Source: Harringtonia aguacate | Lineage: Eukaryota > Ascomycota > Sordariomycetes > Ophiostomatales > Ophiostomataceae | NCBI GenBank assembly: GCA_014183095.1 | Contig: JACCPH010000008.1 | Location: 270,777 to 334,776 of the forward strand | DNA: 64,000 nt | Direction: 5' to 3' | Part shown: in pieces, positions 33,343-44,305 of the stretch | Position numbering within the stretch: the stretch's first letter is position 1 | How the letters are laid out: every line of letters starts with the position of its first letter | Program-made: the position numbers and the translations under genes | The notes under the pieces: model-generated | Databases searched by the model: none | The model's input: the letters and a program-made list of their open reading frames with translations, nothing else | What the model was told of the DNA's origin: nothing

Positions 33343-34783
33343 CTATGCGGAGAACCTCTGCCAGTAGGCCATGCCGATGTAGTAAAGCAGCCACACGGTG
33401 CCAACAACGGAAAACACCTGGGCAATCTCGAAAGGGTAGTGGGTGCGGACGGCCGTCTCGATGTAAGCGTTTTCGCTAGAGGCGGTGGCTTTGGGTGATG
33501 CGGGCAGACGGCCGGTCGTGAGGTATGTTTCCAGCATGTCATCCTTCTCATACCACCGCTCGCGCAGCCACTGGTCAAACTTCTCGTCGTCATCCAGCGG
33601 GATATCGTTCACGCGGAATCGACGCCAGTGGAAGTTGACAGACTTGGGGGGCTGACCTTCGAAGTAGGTGCTCGAGAGGGTGAAGAAATTCTCGCCAAAG
33701 TCGCCGCGGCTGTGCCTGGGTTAGCAACCCACATACGTGACAAAGGCGGGGATGCAAGAAGAAGCAGCAGAAAGTACGCACGGGATCCCTTCGTATGCGA
33801 CAGTGCAGTCATAAACGTATTCCACAGAGCCCCTGAGCTCCCGAAGACAAAAGAGCATGCCAGTGCTCCGGGGCAGTAGGGTATGGCGGGTGTCCTTGAT
33901 CCCCATCTTCTCTGCCCACTTGGCCGACTTGACGCGGCCGTTATCCGACGCGTTGGTGCCCTCGGGGAAGAGAAGGAGCCACATGGGGTCGAGGAAAGAC
34001 CGGCCGTGGGGACCGGAGTGCGGAGCCCGCAGCATTTCCAGGCGGTGGGCCATGCGCGGCTGGTCCACGGCCATCTTGCGCGACATGAAAATGAAGCCGT
34101 AAAACATCATCCCCGGGCCGATGATGGGGATGTATTTGAGCGACTCCTTGAGGATGATGTAGATGTAGCCGTGCATGCGCGGGTTGTTGGCATAGGCCAC
34201 CCACCAGAGATACAGCCAGTCGGTGTAGAGCTTGCACAGGTTAGTGTCGTAGGCAGCCTTGTCTTGGCACGCCGGAGGACTTGGCGTCTTCTTCACGCAC
34301 CTGGTGGTTGGCAATCATGACGAGGCGCTCGGGGAACTCAAATTCGACTCGGCCATCTGCCGTTTTCCGGATCTGGCCGGCCACCGACTCGTCGCCGCTG
34401 ATGCGGATGGTGGTGGGGCCCCACCACTTGGTCATGGTGGTGATGACGAGGCCAAACGACTGCTTGGTGACGTCCATGTAGGTGTTGAACAGATCGCGCC
34501 GGATGTAGTAGAGGGGAGCGCCGATCCATTGTGTGATTTGGATCCTGTCCGGTCAGCATCTGGCATTCCTCCCTCCCTCCCTCCCTCTCTCTTGAGCATG
34601 CTGCCTCCTCTGCACGTACGTGATGGCGCAGGTGAAGAAGAAGACGATAAACGACAGGCCGCGCAAGATCTGGACGACGCGCCCGTGCTTTTTCTTGCCC
34701 GACGGGTGGATGTCGGCGGTGTCATGGTGTGTCGGCGCGGGGCGTGCTGCCGCGTCTAGGGTGGACTTCATTCTCGGGCGCAT
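33343..34783 (-). CDS. Lysophospholipid/1-acyl-glycerol-3-phosphate acyltransferase family protein (407 aa)
   Basis: Four exons on the minus strand: 34783-34620, 34544-34301, 34230-33782 and 33709-33343. The product is an LPLAT/PlsC-fold membrane enzyme of the AGPAT/LCLAT type (relatives include yeast Cst26), which transfers acyl chains to lysophospholipids at the ER. Residues 37-55 form a membrane anchor. The catalytic H-x4-D is N-H135-Q-L-Y-T-D140; intron 2 falls exactly between Q136 and L137, and splicing is needed to build the motif. F224-P-E-G-T-N is the substrate-binding block. The C-terminal part has the family's W-R-R-F-R-V-x-D-I-P-L-D segment, and a second hydrophobic segment lies close to the end. 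A second in-frame Met at 34771 is an equally good start. Which lysolipid it uses cannot be told. Confidence 0.9.
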
Positions 34784-35980
34784 CTCTACGGTCAATGCAA
34801 GAAGCAATTTTGGCGATGCTGAGATGCTGAGCTGCTGAGCTGCGGGCCGGCAGTGTACCGGAGCGGGGCGCTGAGCTCAGGCACGCACTAACAATGTGCG
34901 AATAAAGATATAAAGATGCTGCAGGCTGGGTTCAGAAAGAGGGCATCGAGGGCATGCCAGGGCAGGCAGGGAATACAGGGCCAGGTCGGGTCGGGTCGGG
35001 TCAGACGTTGTCGTTTTCGAGGGAGGGTGGTCGTCGAGACAGGTCGAGCTTTCGCGAGGGGCAGTTTGCGGCGGCTGAGAGGAGGCGTCGTAGGCAGCTT
35101 TGCGACGCGAGCAAGGCGGGGCGAACAGAGGCGGCACGAAGGGTCAGCACAGGCTTGGAGCCATGAGGCGGGGGGAGGGGGGGGGAGGAAGGTTCAGAAA
35201 TGAAGTTGAAGGATGCCGCTGACGCGCGAAGCGGTGCCAGGGTGTCGTCCGGCTAGGCAGAAAGAGGGGCTAAAGCAAGGCTTGCGACAGCTGGTAGGAG
35301 CTCAGACGTCTGTGACGTAGCTGCTTCCCGAACCAGAGGATCGAACAGGCAGGACGGCAGGAGGACAGGACGGGCAGGAGGACTGGAAGGTTCATTCATG
35401 TTGGGGAAAGATCTGTCCTACTCGGAGTCATCAGGCATCCGCGACTGCGACAGAAAGGGAAGGCACCCCCACAGCGCAGAGCGCCATCGGCAGCTCGGAG
35501 CTGGCATGCGACCGGGCGATCCGGAGCGCCTTAGTCAGGCCAGCGGTCGGTCGCTGCTGCCTGCGCCTCTGGCAGGTGCCGGCCGCTAGCCCCCCCCCCA
35601 GCAGAGCGCGCCAACGCCTGATCCCCGCAGCATGTGACGCAACCCCTCGTGACATGGCCAGTGATTGTCGGCGAAAATAGTGCAGCAAATATTTTTTAGC
35701 AGCGGGCGAGTCGCGCAAGCCCAACAAAAAATAACGGCAGCGTCACACCGGGCGCATGGCCGTCTCTCGTGTCTCCCGGTGACCTCTCCGACGCCGCAAA
35801 CCGACGCGTATTGCCATGTACTGCTGCACTACTGCACTGTATCCGCGACGACTGCTGCCAGCTGCCTATCCGTGCCTCCCGAGGACGATGCCCCTCCTCG
35901 CGAGCAGCGGCACCAGTTGAACAGAACACGCAAGCGAGCGCTCGACACGAGCACGTCTAGAATCATCAGCCCTGGGGTGG
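34784..35980. other. Divergent promoter region, acyltransferase and POS5
   Basis: About 1.2 kb between divergent genes. It contains GTCGG direct repeats at about 34985-35004, a poly-G/A tract at 35168-35188 and G/A-rich AGGACGG repeats near 35345-35385. No gene seen. Confidence 0.5.
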
Positions 35981-37423
35981 ATGGCTGTGAGGCCGCGGCC
36001 CAGGGTACCTGGGGCCTGGGGCGCCTTCTGCTGCCGCCGCCGCCGCCTCTTTGCGACGACGGCCCGCCGGGGAGAGCTCCTGGACGCGGCGGTGCTGCCT
36101 GGGCGCATCGAGCCACGGTACGAGGAGACGGCGTCGTCCTCGCTGCTGTCGCTGCACTGGCCCGCGCCGCCACGTAATGTCCTGCTGATTCCCAAGCTGC
36201 ACGCGCCGCAGGTCACGCGGTCGGCGGTGGCTTTTGCCCAACACCTCGCGCGCAACTACCCCGACCTCCACCTCGTGTTTGAGAACCGGGTGGCCCAGGC
36301 GATCCACGAGACCCTGCCGTTCCCCATCTACACGACGAGCAAGGAAAATGCATCGGCGCTGTTTCCGAGCAAGATCGACCTCGTCACCACGCTGGGCGGC
36401 GACGGCACCATCCTGCGGGCGGCCAGCCTCTTCTCGACGCAGCCCAGCGTGCCGCCGATCCTGTCCTTCAGCATGGGCTCGCTGGGCTTCCTGGGCGAGT
36501 GGAAGTTTGAAGAATACAAGCGCGCGTGGCGCGAGGTGTACATGAGCGGCAGCGGCGTGGCCGTAGACGACCTGGTAGCGCCGCACACCCAGACAGCCAG
36601 CGGAGGAGAGGAAGGTGCCGGTGTCGCTGTGTCCGCGTCCGCGTCCGCTGCATCCGCCGATGCAAATGCCCCGGCGACCTGGGGCAGTGTCCGCGGCCAG
36701 AGCATGGGCTCGAAGCGCGTCTCGCGCATGCTGCTGCGCAGCCGGCTCAAGGTGGCCGTCTACGACCGGACGGGCGTCAGCGTCAGCGACCAGCTGCTGC
36801 TCTCCCCGGCGGCCGGAGAAGGCAAAGGAGGAGCCGCCGCCGAGGGCACGGCCCTGCCGGCGCCCGCCGCGCCTCCCGCCCTGCACGCCATCAACGAGCT
36901 GCTCATCCACCGCGGGCCGCACCCGCACCTGGCCGTCATCGACATCTACCTCAACAACCACTTCCTCACCGAGGCCGTGGCCGACGGCATCCTGGTGAGC
37001 ACGCCCACGGGCTCAACCGCCTACTCGCTCAGCGCCGGCGGATCCATCATCCACCCGCTGGTGGGCTCGCTGCTGATCACGCCCATCTGCCCGCGCAGCC
37101 TCAGCTTCCGCCCGCTGGTGCTGCCGCTCAACACCAAGGTGTCGCTGCGGCTCAGCGAGCGCAACCGCGGCCGTGAGCTCGAGGTGAGCATCGACGGCAA
37201 GCGCCGAATGGGCGTCGGCATCGGCATGGAGGTGCGCGTCGAGGGCGAGGCCGTGGGGCGCACTGCTGACGGCAGCTGGCGTGGCGGCGTGCCGTGTGTC
37301 ATCCGCGCCCCGCGACAGGGCGACAACAGCAGCGGCGTGTTCGAGGACGACGACGGCTGGGTGGGCGGCCTGAACGGGCTGCTCAAGTTCAACTATCCGT
37401 TTGGTGATGCGCCGCCTCAGTGA
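35981..37423 (+). CDS. POS5: Mitochondrial NAD(H) kinase, Pos5-like (480 aa)
   Basis: Intronless 480-residue ATP-NAD kinase. It phosphorylates NAD(H) to NADP(H); the Pos5 branch works in the mitochondrial matrix for biosynthesis and oxidative-stress defence. Evidence: the family's G139-G-D-G-T motif after T-T-L; the downstream D-G-I-L-V-S-T-P-T-G-S-T-A-Y-S-L-S-A-G-G block (NAD-binding core); and the C-terminal L-E-V-S-I-D-G segment. The first about 30 residues are Arg/Ala-rich with R-R-R-R-L-F-A-T-T-A-R-R and no acidic residue, as in a matrix presequence. There are two low-complexity insertions, Gly/Ala/Ser-rich around residues 205-240 and Gly/Ala/Pro-rich around 280-300. Codon use is strongly G/C-ending. 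The start at 35981 is the first ATG giving the presequence. Confidence 0.92.
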   Translation: MAVRPRPRVPGAWGAFCCRRRRLFATTARRGELLDAAVLPGRIEPRYEETASSSLLSLHWPAPPRNVLLIPKLHAPQVTRSAVAFAQHLARNYPDLHLVFENRVAQAIHETLPFPIYTTSKENASALFPSKIDLVTTLGGDGTILRAASLFSTQPSVPPILSFSMGSLGFLGEWKFEEYKRAWREVYMSGSGVAVDDLVAPHTQTASGGEEGAGVAVSASASAASADANAPATWGSVRGQSMGSKRVSRMLLRSRLKVAVYDRTGVSVSDQLLLSPAAGEGKGGAAAEGTALPAPAAPPALHAINELLIHRGPHPHLAVIDIYLNNHFLTEAVADGILVSTPTGSTAYSLSAGGSIIHPLVGSLLITPICPRSLSFRPLVLPLNTKVSLRLSERNRGRELEVSIDGKRRMGVGIGMEVRVEGEAVGRTADGSWRGGVPCVIRAPRQGDNSSGVFEDDDGWVGGLNGLLKFNYPFGDAPPQ

Positions 37424-37568
37424 GAGAGACAGGAGAGAGAGAGAGACGGTTCTTCTTGTATCTTACATCTCATGTGGGTTTGGGAGGTTGGTCACGGCGT
37501 TCGATCCATTTCTGAAGCATCCCCGTTTTTTATCTCTCATAGCTCCTGCATATTGTAACACTACACTA

Positions 37569-37590
37569 CACACACACACACACACACACA
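37569..37590. repeat. (CA)11 microsatellite
   Basis: Dinucleotide run in the 209-bp space between the converging 3' ends of POS5 and the Cys/Tyr-rich gene. A 3' UTR of either gene could contain it. Confidence 0.95.
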
Positions 37591-37632
37591 TCCTCGGCAT
37601 GTCCTCACGCTGGCCGCTGTCCATCTCCTCCA

Positions 37633-38833
37633 TCACAGTGCCAGCATCATCGCTCCCGCCGCCAGCCCAGCCGCCAGCCACCACCCGAGCACGCGGTCGT
37701 CCAACACCACCGTCGATCGGCCTCCTGCCGCGCTGACACCCACCGATGTCAATGTCGCGCCGCCCAGCGTGGCTGACGACGTCCGGGTCGTCCTCGAGGA
37801 AGTTGTGGGCGACGTTGTGGGCGCCGTCGTGGCCGAGAAGGGCTCTGAGGAGGAGGACGCCGGGAAGGACGCCTTGTCTCCGCCGCCGCCCGAGGTGGCG
37901 GCTGCTGCCACGGTCGTTGTCGACCCGGCCAGCGACTCGAGCGACGTTGCCGACGCCGGGGCGGGCGGCGCAAACGTCTGCGAAAAGGCCACAAACGCCG
38001 ACGTCGCCGCGTCGGCGTCAGAGGCCGTAAGGGTGACAATGGTGGTGTCGGTGGTGAGGCGGGACGTGACGACGGAGCGCGTAATGTCAATCTCGTACCA
38101 GTAGTAGTAGTAGAACGTCCAGCTCACGTAAAAGGAGTAGTAGCTGCTGTAGTAGTAGCTGCTGTAGTAGCTGTCTGTCGCTGTGCGCGTCTGCGGCGTC
38201 GTGCGCGTCGCCGACGTCGTGCGCGTCACCGTGGCGCCGTCTGTCACGTAGGCCGTGCAGGAGCTGTCGGTGCAGCACACGTCGCGCGCGTAGCCCTCGA
38301 TCTTGTAGCACTGGTTGCCCGCATCGCAGTAGGACTCGTCGCCGCAGCACTCCGCCCCGTCTGGATAGCAGTGGTTGTAGCCGCAGCAGCTGGTGCCGGC
38401 CTGGCAGGGCCCGTTGGGGCAGCAGGCGTCGCCCGGGCTGTTGCAGTATCCGTACTTGCAGCACTTGTCCGTCATCGGGCAGCAGCCGTCCAGGTCTCTA
38501 ACTGTCAGCAAGAGGGCAAGGATGTGCGCAGTGCACAGGACGGAACTCACTTGCGCAGTAGCCGTAGCCGGTATCGCAGTACTGCTGTCGGCTCAAGAGC
38601 CTGCTCAGAACCGACCGTGCCCCCAGGCTCTCCGTGGCGTTGCCCGACTTGGCCTTGAACTGGCCTTCAAGAGGGGGCACGATCACGTAGTGGTGGTCGC
38701 CATGGTTGAACTCGAGAACGCCGGGCCGAGCAGCGGCCTCCCGTCGGACGGCCTCGAGCTTGGCATCGGCATCGGTCGAGGCCGATACTGTTGCCAGGAA
38801 ACTGGCTGCAGCAACAATAGCAGAGACGCGCAT
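37633..38833 (-). CDS. Cys-rich and Tyr-rich putative GPI-anchored surface protein (381 aa)
   Basis: Two exons on the minus strand: 38833-38551 and 38495-37633; the intron (55 nt) has donor GTGAGT and acceptor GAG, joining Ala94 to Asn95 in phase. A signal peptide is clear (M-R-V-S-A-I-V-A-A-A-S-F-L-A, cleavage near A18). Residues about 86-170 form a Cys module with repeated CC pairs: C-C-P-x4-C-C-K-Y-G-Y-C, C-C-G-Y-N-H-C, C-C-G-D-E-S-Y-C and C-C-T-D-S-S-C. A Tyr/Ser-rich stretch follows (about 190-225), then a long Ser/Thr/Ala-rich segment fit for O-glycosylation. A C-terminal hydrophobic tail comes after a small-residue region, as in GPI signals. The Cys module recalls secreted fungal proteins; chitin binding is possible but not shown. 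No enzyme domain. Confidence 0.82.
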
Positions 38834-39984
38834 CCTGCCGGGTGTGGTTGGTGTAGTCGATAAGAGAGAATGTGTCAACAAGTCTGGCTAATTGGCCTCG
38901 CCTGCTCGCTTTGATTCTTGCAGAGATACAGAAGCAGGCAGAGCGTCTGGTCGCGCAATAAGCAGAGACTTGGTGATGGCAGATGTTTGCACATTCTACG
39001 GCCATCGTTCACGGCAGGACACGACGGCCGTCTAAATAGCTGCACAGCTGTCCAGTGGCCGTCTGCCTGTCTTTGACCTTTCATGCATTTTCAGTGGCAG
39101 AGTGGACATGCCAAGTCAATGGAGTGATACGAGTTTGCCGATGTTGGTCTTGGGCAGCTTATAACGAGGAGCCAAGCCCAGGAACGAGCAGCCCGAGCCC
39201 CCCCATGACCGGGGTTCAGCGTCGGATTCTTATTACAAGCTTATTTTAAGCAGTCAAGGGTGCCAGCCGATACCGTTGCACTAAACCCTTTTCGCTGTTC
39301 GTATTGCTCGTACAGCGAGATCACCTGAAGCTTGTCCCGTCAAGAAGCTGAGTTCTCTCGGCCGGCAGCTCCTTGTCCCCGCCTCGTTTATACCGTATTT
39401 CAGTCTTTTTGTTGTACGCAATCACGTCGGGCTCTCGGCATGCACCACACTGAAACGGCCGCCTTGGTTGGTCTCTTGGCAAGAGCTGGCTTTTTCAAAA
39501 GGTTCTAAAAGAACCAACTGAAGGCTGGGCGGCACATTGCAGCCAGGCGGGTGAACTAGATGATGATTCACAGTACGGGCATGTCAAGTTTGAGTATCAA
39601 AGTCGATAAAATAGAGGCTATTTGTCACATCTGATTTTGTGTCGACCGGGCTTCCCAGCATCAAAGACCTCGGTTGAGGAGGAGGGGGAAGGAAGCTGCG
39701 TCAATGCCTAGCGGCGAGGCTGACTTTCTTTCTCATCCTAGCCTGCCAAGAAATGGCAAATTGGCAGTCTTCGTCCCGCCCACTGAGATGTCGCTCGCCC
39801 TGCATGCCGGATTTGGCCATTCACTCGGCTGAGCACTGGTAAGATAGGTGGCGCTGTTTTGCGCTTGGCAGCCAAGCCCATTGCTGCTTTTTTCGAGGCT
39901 TTGCTAGCCCGACGCGATTGGATTGCCTTTCTTTTGTTTTCCATCCGCGTACTCGTATTTTGTGTGTCTTGCGAGCCTATTCCG
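38834..39984. other. Intergenic region upstream of the surface protein gene
   Basis: Promoter of the gene at 38833 and 3' flank of ELP3, both minus strand. A GTACTCGTA copy sits at about 39949. No gene seen. Confidence 0.5.
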
Positions 39985-41813
39985 TCATGGCTCTGGTCCG
40001 GGTCGCCCGTCCAGCCACTTGCTCATGTATGGTCCGTCCAGCCAGTAGCCCAGCTTGGCGTAGTAGCTGCGCACTCCCACACCAGAGATGACGCTGATCT
40101 TGTCGCTGCCGTGCTCATCGCGCGCAATACGCTCGGCCTCCTCCATCAACAGCGTGCCAAAGCCCTGGTGCTGGAACTTCTTGGGGTCGCGTGCATGCAC
40201 TGGCACCGCCGTGCCGTAGACATGGAGCTCGCGCACCAGACTCGTCGGCTGCCCGACAAGCTCCTCCCGATATGTGTACTTCTCAGAGCACTTGCGCAGC
40301 CGCAACAGGCCGACCAGAATATCCTGCTTGGGATCTTCGTACGCCAGGAATGTCTCCCAGCCGCCATTGGCTGTGTAGTCGCGCCGCACCAGCTCGATCT
40401 GATTGGGTCGCACCTTGTGCTTCACCTCGTTGATGCCGACTTCGCGCGTGCGCACATCGCGGCACGTCGTGCCGAAATCCTTCATCCGTGCGAGCGCCAG
40501 CTCCCGCAGGTTGCCGTTTTCCACGCCCGACGTCACCAGCGGCATTGGGATATCACGCTGTACACGGTAGATGCGTGTCCATGGCGGCACCAGCGCCAGG
40601 ATGCGGGCCACCAGGTCAATCAGTCCATTGGGCGTGTAGTTCTGGTACCGCCCTGTCCTCCAGAGCTCATAGAGCCCCGTGCCGCGGATCACCAGGGTCG
40701 GGTAGATCTTGAGGCCGTCCGTGCGGAAGGCAGGGTTCTCAAAGTACTCGCGGAACTGGTCGAGGTCGCGCTCCATGCCGACATTGGGAAGATCCGGCAT
40801 CATGTGGCTGACGACCTTGTACCCGGCATCCTTGGCCAGGCAAAACGTCTCCGCAACTGCTGCCACGGTGTGCCCCCGGTTCGTGTCCCGCGCCACATCC
40901 TCATACAGCGACTGCACGCCAATCTCCAGGCGCGTGCAGCCATATCGCAGCATGCTCGACAGATGCGGCTGCAGACAGTAGTCGGGCCGCGTCTCGATGG
41001 TGATCCCCACGCACTTGATGTTGCTCATCTCGCCAGCCACCACAGCCTCGTCCACATTTGACGTCTGATATCCGCTCAGCGCATTGTGCAACTGTGCGAT
41101 GAAATTGTCTCGATAGGACTCGGGCAGAGACATAAAGGTGCCGCCCATGATGATGTACTCGACCTTGTCGACCGAGTGACCGAGGGCCTTGAGCTGGTCG
41201 ACCCGCCCGCGAGCCTGCTCAAATGGGTCGTAGCGCGCGCGAATGGCGCGCATCGATGTCGGCTCGTAGCCCGTGTAGGACTGGGTGCTGTATTCAAAGT
41301 CTGAATCTGGCCCGCCAGGGCAATACACGCAGATGTTGCCCGTGTAGGCGATGTGGGGGCATCGATGTGGCTTGCACATGACGGCGACAACAGCTATTCC
41401 CGAAGATGTGCCTGCAAAGACCACAAAGTTAGAACCCCCTCCACCCAAAAAGCAAGACCAAAAAAATGACATCTTGCAAAGTCCCCTGAAGTTTCTCGGG
41501 ATGGCAGTCGCTTACGAATCGGTTTGGCCACCAGCTTCGGCAAGATGTACTTCTTGTAGTGCTCTGGAACGGCAGCAATAATGGCAGTCAATGGCGGCAT
41601 GCCGTTGACCTTGTGCTTCCGTGCATACTTGGAGCGGAGGCTGTTGAGGTTGATGTCTCGTGCTGCCCGCCTGGGGTTCTTGGACGCCTCTTCGAAGTCT
41701 TCAATAAGCGCATGCGCAATGTCTGCACAGCACCGCAGAAACCGCTCATTCTCCGGCGGAAGGTTCTCCTTTCCCCGTCTTGTCGTCGTCGCTGTGCTCG
41801 TCATTGTTGCCAT
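39985..41813 (-). CDS. ELP3: Elongator complex catalytic subunit Elp3 (574 aa)
   Basis: Two exons on the minus strand: 41813-41516 and 41411-39985, with a 104-nt intron (GTAAGC...GCAG) that joins the N-terminal part to R100-T-S-S-G-I-A. Elp3 is the radical-SAM/acetyltransferase subunit of Elongator, which makes the cm5/mcm5 modification of wobble uridines in tRNA. Seen: the radical SAM cluster C117-x9-C127-x2-C130 in P-H-I-A-Y-T-G-N-I-C-V-Y-C; the conserved M-G-G-T-F-M and E-I-G-V-Q-S motifs; and a C-terminal GNAT domain with F-Q-H-Q-G-F-G-T-L-L-M and the final Y-Y-A-K-L-G-Y segment. Length and conservation are normal, and essentially no part is unexplained. The first ATG of exon 1 opens on Thr/Arg-rich sequence followed by E-N-L-P-P-E-N-E-R-F. 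Confidence 0.97.
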
Positions 41814-42332
41814 CTTGGCGGGTGGCAGCGACAAGCATGCTCTGCCTGTGATTGCAAAGGTGTGTCGTCTCTTGTTCCTCGCTGCAAATGGCATAAACTT
41901 TTTGGTGGGGTAGTCTGGCTTCTTATCTTATCGCTCTGGATACGCCAATAAACGCTGGGCAATACGAAAGGAGAATAACGACTCGTAATACTCGCAGCAG
42001 CATGCTTGTTGTGGCTGAACAGCTTCCTGTGGCGCGGTCACCTTCGTCCGTGGCTGGTGTCCCGTGACCCGTGCTTTTCCGCAGCTTTACCGACATTTGG
42101 TGTTAGTGGGGTGGTTTTGCGGCGTTTTGGACCACGTCCGGCCACAGCTGCGGCTGTAGGGGTCGTTTGAATGGGGCAGCGGATTTTGCGTTGCTCCCCT
42201 TTTCTATCGCCCGCCTCCCACACTGTATCTAACCCGCAAATCATCAACATCTCCGCTCGCCCTTGTTTCTTGCCCCATATCCTCTTCTTTGTTCTCTGCT
42301 TCAATTCCTCCCCAAACGGTTCTACAGACAAG
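41814..42332. other. Divergent promoter region, ELP3 and LSC1
   Basis: About 520 bp between divergent housekeeping genes; the right part, from about 42200, is C/T-rich before the LSC1 start. No gene seen. Confidence 0.6.
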
Positions 42333-43628
42333 ATGCAGGCCTTGACGCGGTGTGCTCGGCCGTCGCTGCTGCGACAGGTTTCCCGTCGCGCATACAGCTC
42401 CGCTGCCAGCCCTTATGCGGCCACCGCCGCCAACCTGCGCATCAACGGCGACACCAAGGTGATCTATCAGGGCTTCACTGGAAAGCAGGGAACGTGAGTA
42501 GCCGTCCTACTGGCCTGCATTGACAAGACCGCAAGTACTGATCCGCTTTCTCGACAGTTTCCACGCCCAGCAAGCCCTTGACTACGGTAACGTTGTCTGC
42601 GTCCCACCATTCCTCGAATAATACGCTCATACAGATTTCTCCGCCAGGCACCAAGATTGTCGGCGGCACCAACCCCAAGAAGGCTGGCAGCACACACCTG
42701 GGCCTGCCTGTCTTCGCCAATGTCGCCGATGCCGTCAAGGAGACCGGCGCCACGGCCACGGCCATCTTCGTCCCGTGAGAATTTGGCCTTTTTCCGGGGA
42801 TGCGGCGGCGGGGAAGCTAGCGTGGTGTGACTGCGCAGGCAGTGGCTTGACTGACACCTCACTTTTTACAGACCTCCCGTTGCTGCGAGCGGCATCGAAG
42901 AGGCCATTGCGGCCGAAGTCCCCCTTGTTGTTTGCATTACCGAGGGTATTCCTCAGCATGGTGAGCTCCTCTGGCCCGACTCCTTCAATTCGGCAGCCGC
43001 CTCGGGAAGATGTGGGGACTAACACAACTTGCTACTAGACATGTTGCGTATTACGTCTATGCTCAAGACCCAGAGCAAGACCCGCCTCGTCGGCCCCAAC
43101 TGCCCTGGCATCATCGCCCCGGGCCAGTGCAAGATCGGCATCATGCCCGGCTTTATCCACAAGCGCGGCCGCATTGGCATTGTCAGCCGGTCTGGCACCC
43201 TGACCTACGAGGCTGTCAACCAGACCACCCTGACCGGTCTGGGTCAGTCGCTCGTCGTCGGCATTGGTGGCGACCCCTTCAGCGGCACCAACTTCATCGA
43301 CTGCCTCTCGGTCTTCCTGGCCGACCCTGAAACCGACGGCATCATCATGATTGGCGAGATTGGCGGCTCTGCTGAGGAGGATGCCGCCGAGTACCTCATT
43401 GCTAACAACACCGTCAACGGTGGCAAGCCTGTTGTGTCCTTCATTGCTGGCATCTCTGCTCCGCCCGGCCGCCGCATGGGTCACGCCGGTGCCATTGTGT
43501 CGGGCGGCAAGGGTGGTGCCGACTCCAAGATCAAGGCACTGGAATCTGCCGGTGTCGTCGTGGAGCCGTCACCGGCAGGTCTGGGCAAGGCTTTGTACGA
43601 CGAGTTTGTCCGCCGCGATCTGCTGTAA
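42333..43628 (+). CDS. LSC1: Succinyl-CoA ligase alpha subunit, mitochondrial (331 aa)
   Basis: Five exons: 42333-42493, 42558-42586, 42648-42774, 42872-42960 and 43039-43628; exon 2 is only 29 nt. The enzyme converts succinyl-CoA to succinate with nucleotide triphosphate formation in the citric acid cycle, as a partner of the beta subunit. The N-terminus is a matrix presequence (R-R-A-Y-S-S-A near residue 18). The CoA-binding domain starts at about residue 39 with V-I-Y-Q-G-F-T-G-K-Q-G-T-F-H and continues with G-T-N-P-K-K-A-G. The ligase half has G-P-N-C-P-G-I-I and the phospho-histidine region G-R-R-M-G-H-A-G-A-I-V. All splice phases agree, and the length is typical of fungal orthologues. 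Confidence 0.97.
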
Positions 43629-44305
43629 GCGCAGCATCTCTATCTTCACCCTTTGTTCCTTTGTTGTTATCAAAGAGCGGCAAATAGAGGAGGGGGAAAA
43701 GAACTCTCCGGTCCCATCCATGACGCATCTAGATAAAACGCCGTACATGAATCCGGAAACATGGCTGCATACAACGCCGACCTGTTCAATATCTGTTATA
43801 TACTGGATGGATTAGCTTACATTGGTGAATTTGGAAGGAGAAAGAAGTTCAAACCATATTTGTGCACATTCCTGTATCTGTTGATGGCATCAAATATTTG
43901 CACATTCGTCCGCTTTGTTACACTCGCAAGTGAACTTGACTTGTAGGCTTGGTTACGCCACTACTATTTCTGTAGCACCGTTGAAAGTGGCGCTGGCAAA
44001 ATGCATGCTATGCCCCCCTCTTGAATCATTCTTTCTCAACTGGCCATTTCTTGAAAACGTACAGAAGGCGTACAGAAAATGCCCTCTGGTCAAAGCCTCC
44101 ATACAATGCATAATTAACAAAACTCATACTCCAAACCGGGCAGAACTGTGTTGCGATCGATGCTGCCAACGGCATCAAAGACGAAAGGGGTGGTAGGGAT
44201 GAAAGGTAGAAAAGCAGTTGTTAAAAGACCAATAATAAAATGGCAACTCCACACTCCGTAAATGCTGTGCTTCTCTAAAGTAAAAAATGCTGAGAAGGGT
44301 GAGCG
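43629..44305. other. Convergent 3' region, LSC1 and UBC1
   Basis: Shared downstream region, fairly A/T-rich in its second half. No gene seen. Confidence 0.55.

Noticed and set aside
35966..36961. 331-codon minus-strand frame, plus plus-strand frames in 36234-37176
   Set aside because: Shadows of POS5, which has strong G/C third-position bias that removes stops in other frames.
39859..41061. 400-codon plus-strand frame
   Set aside because: Antisense shadow of ELP3 caused by its codon bias.
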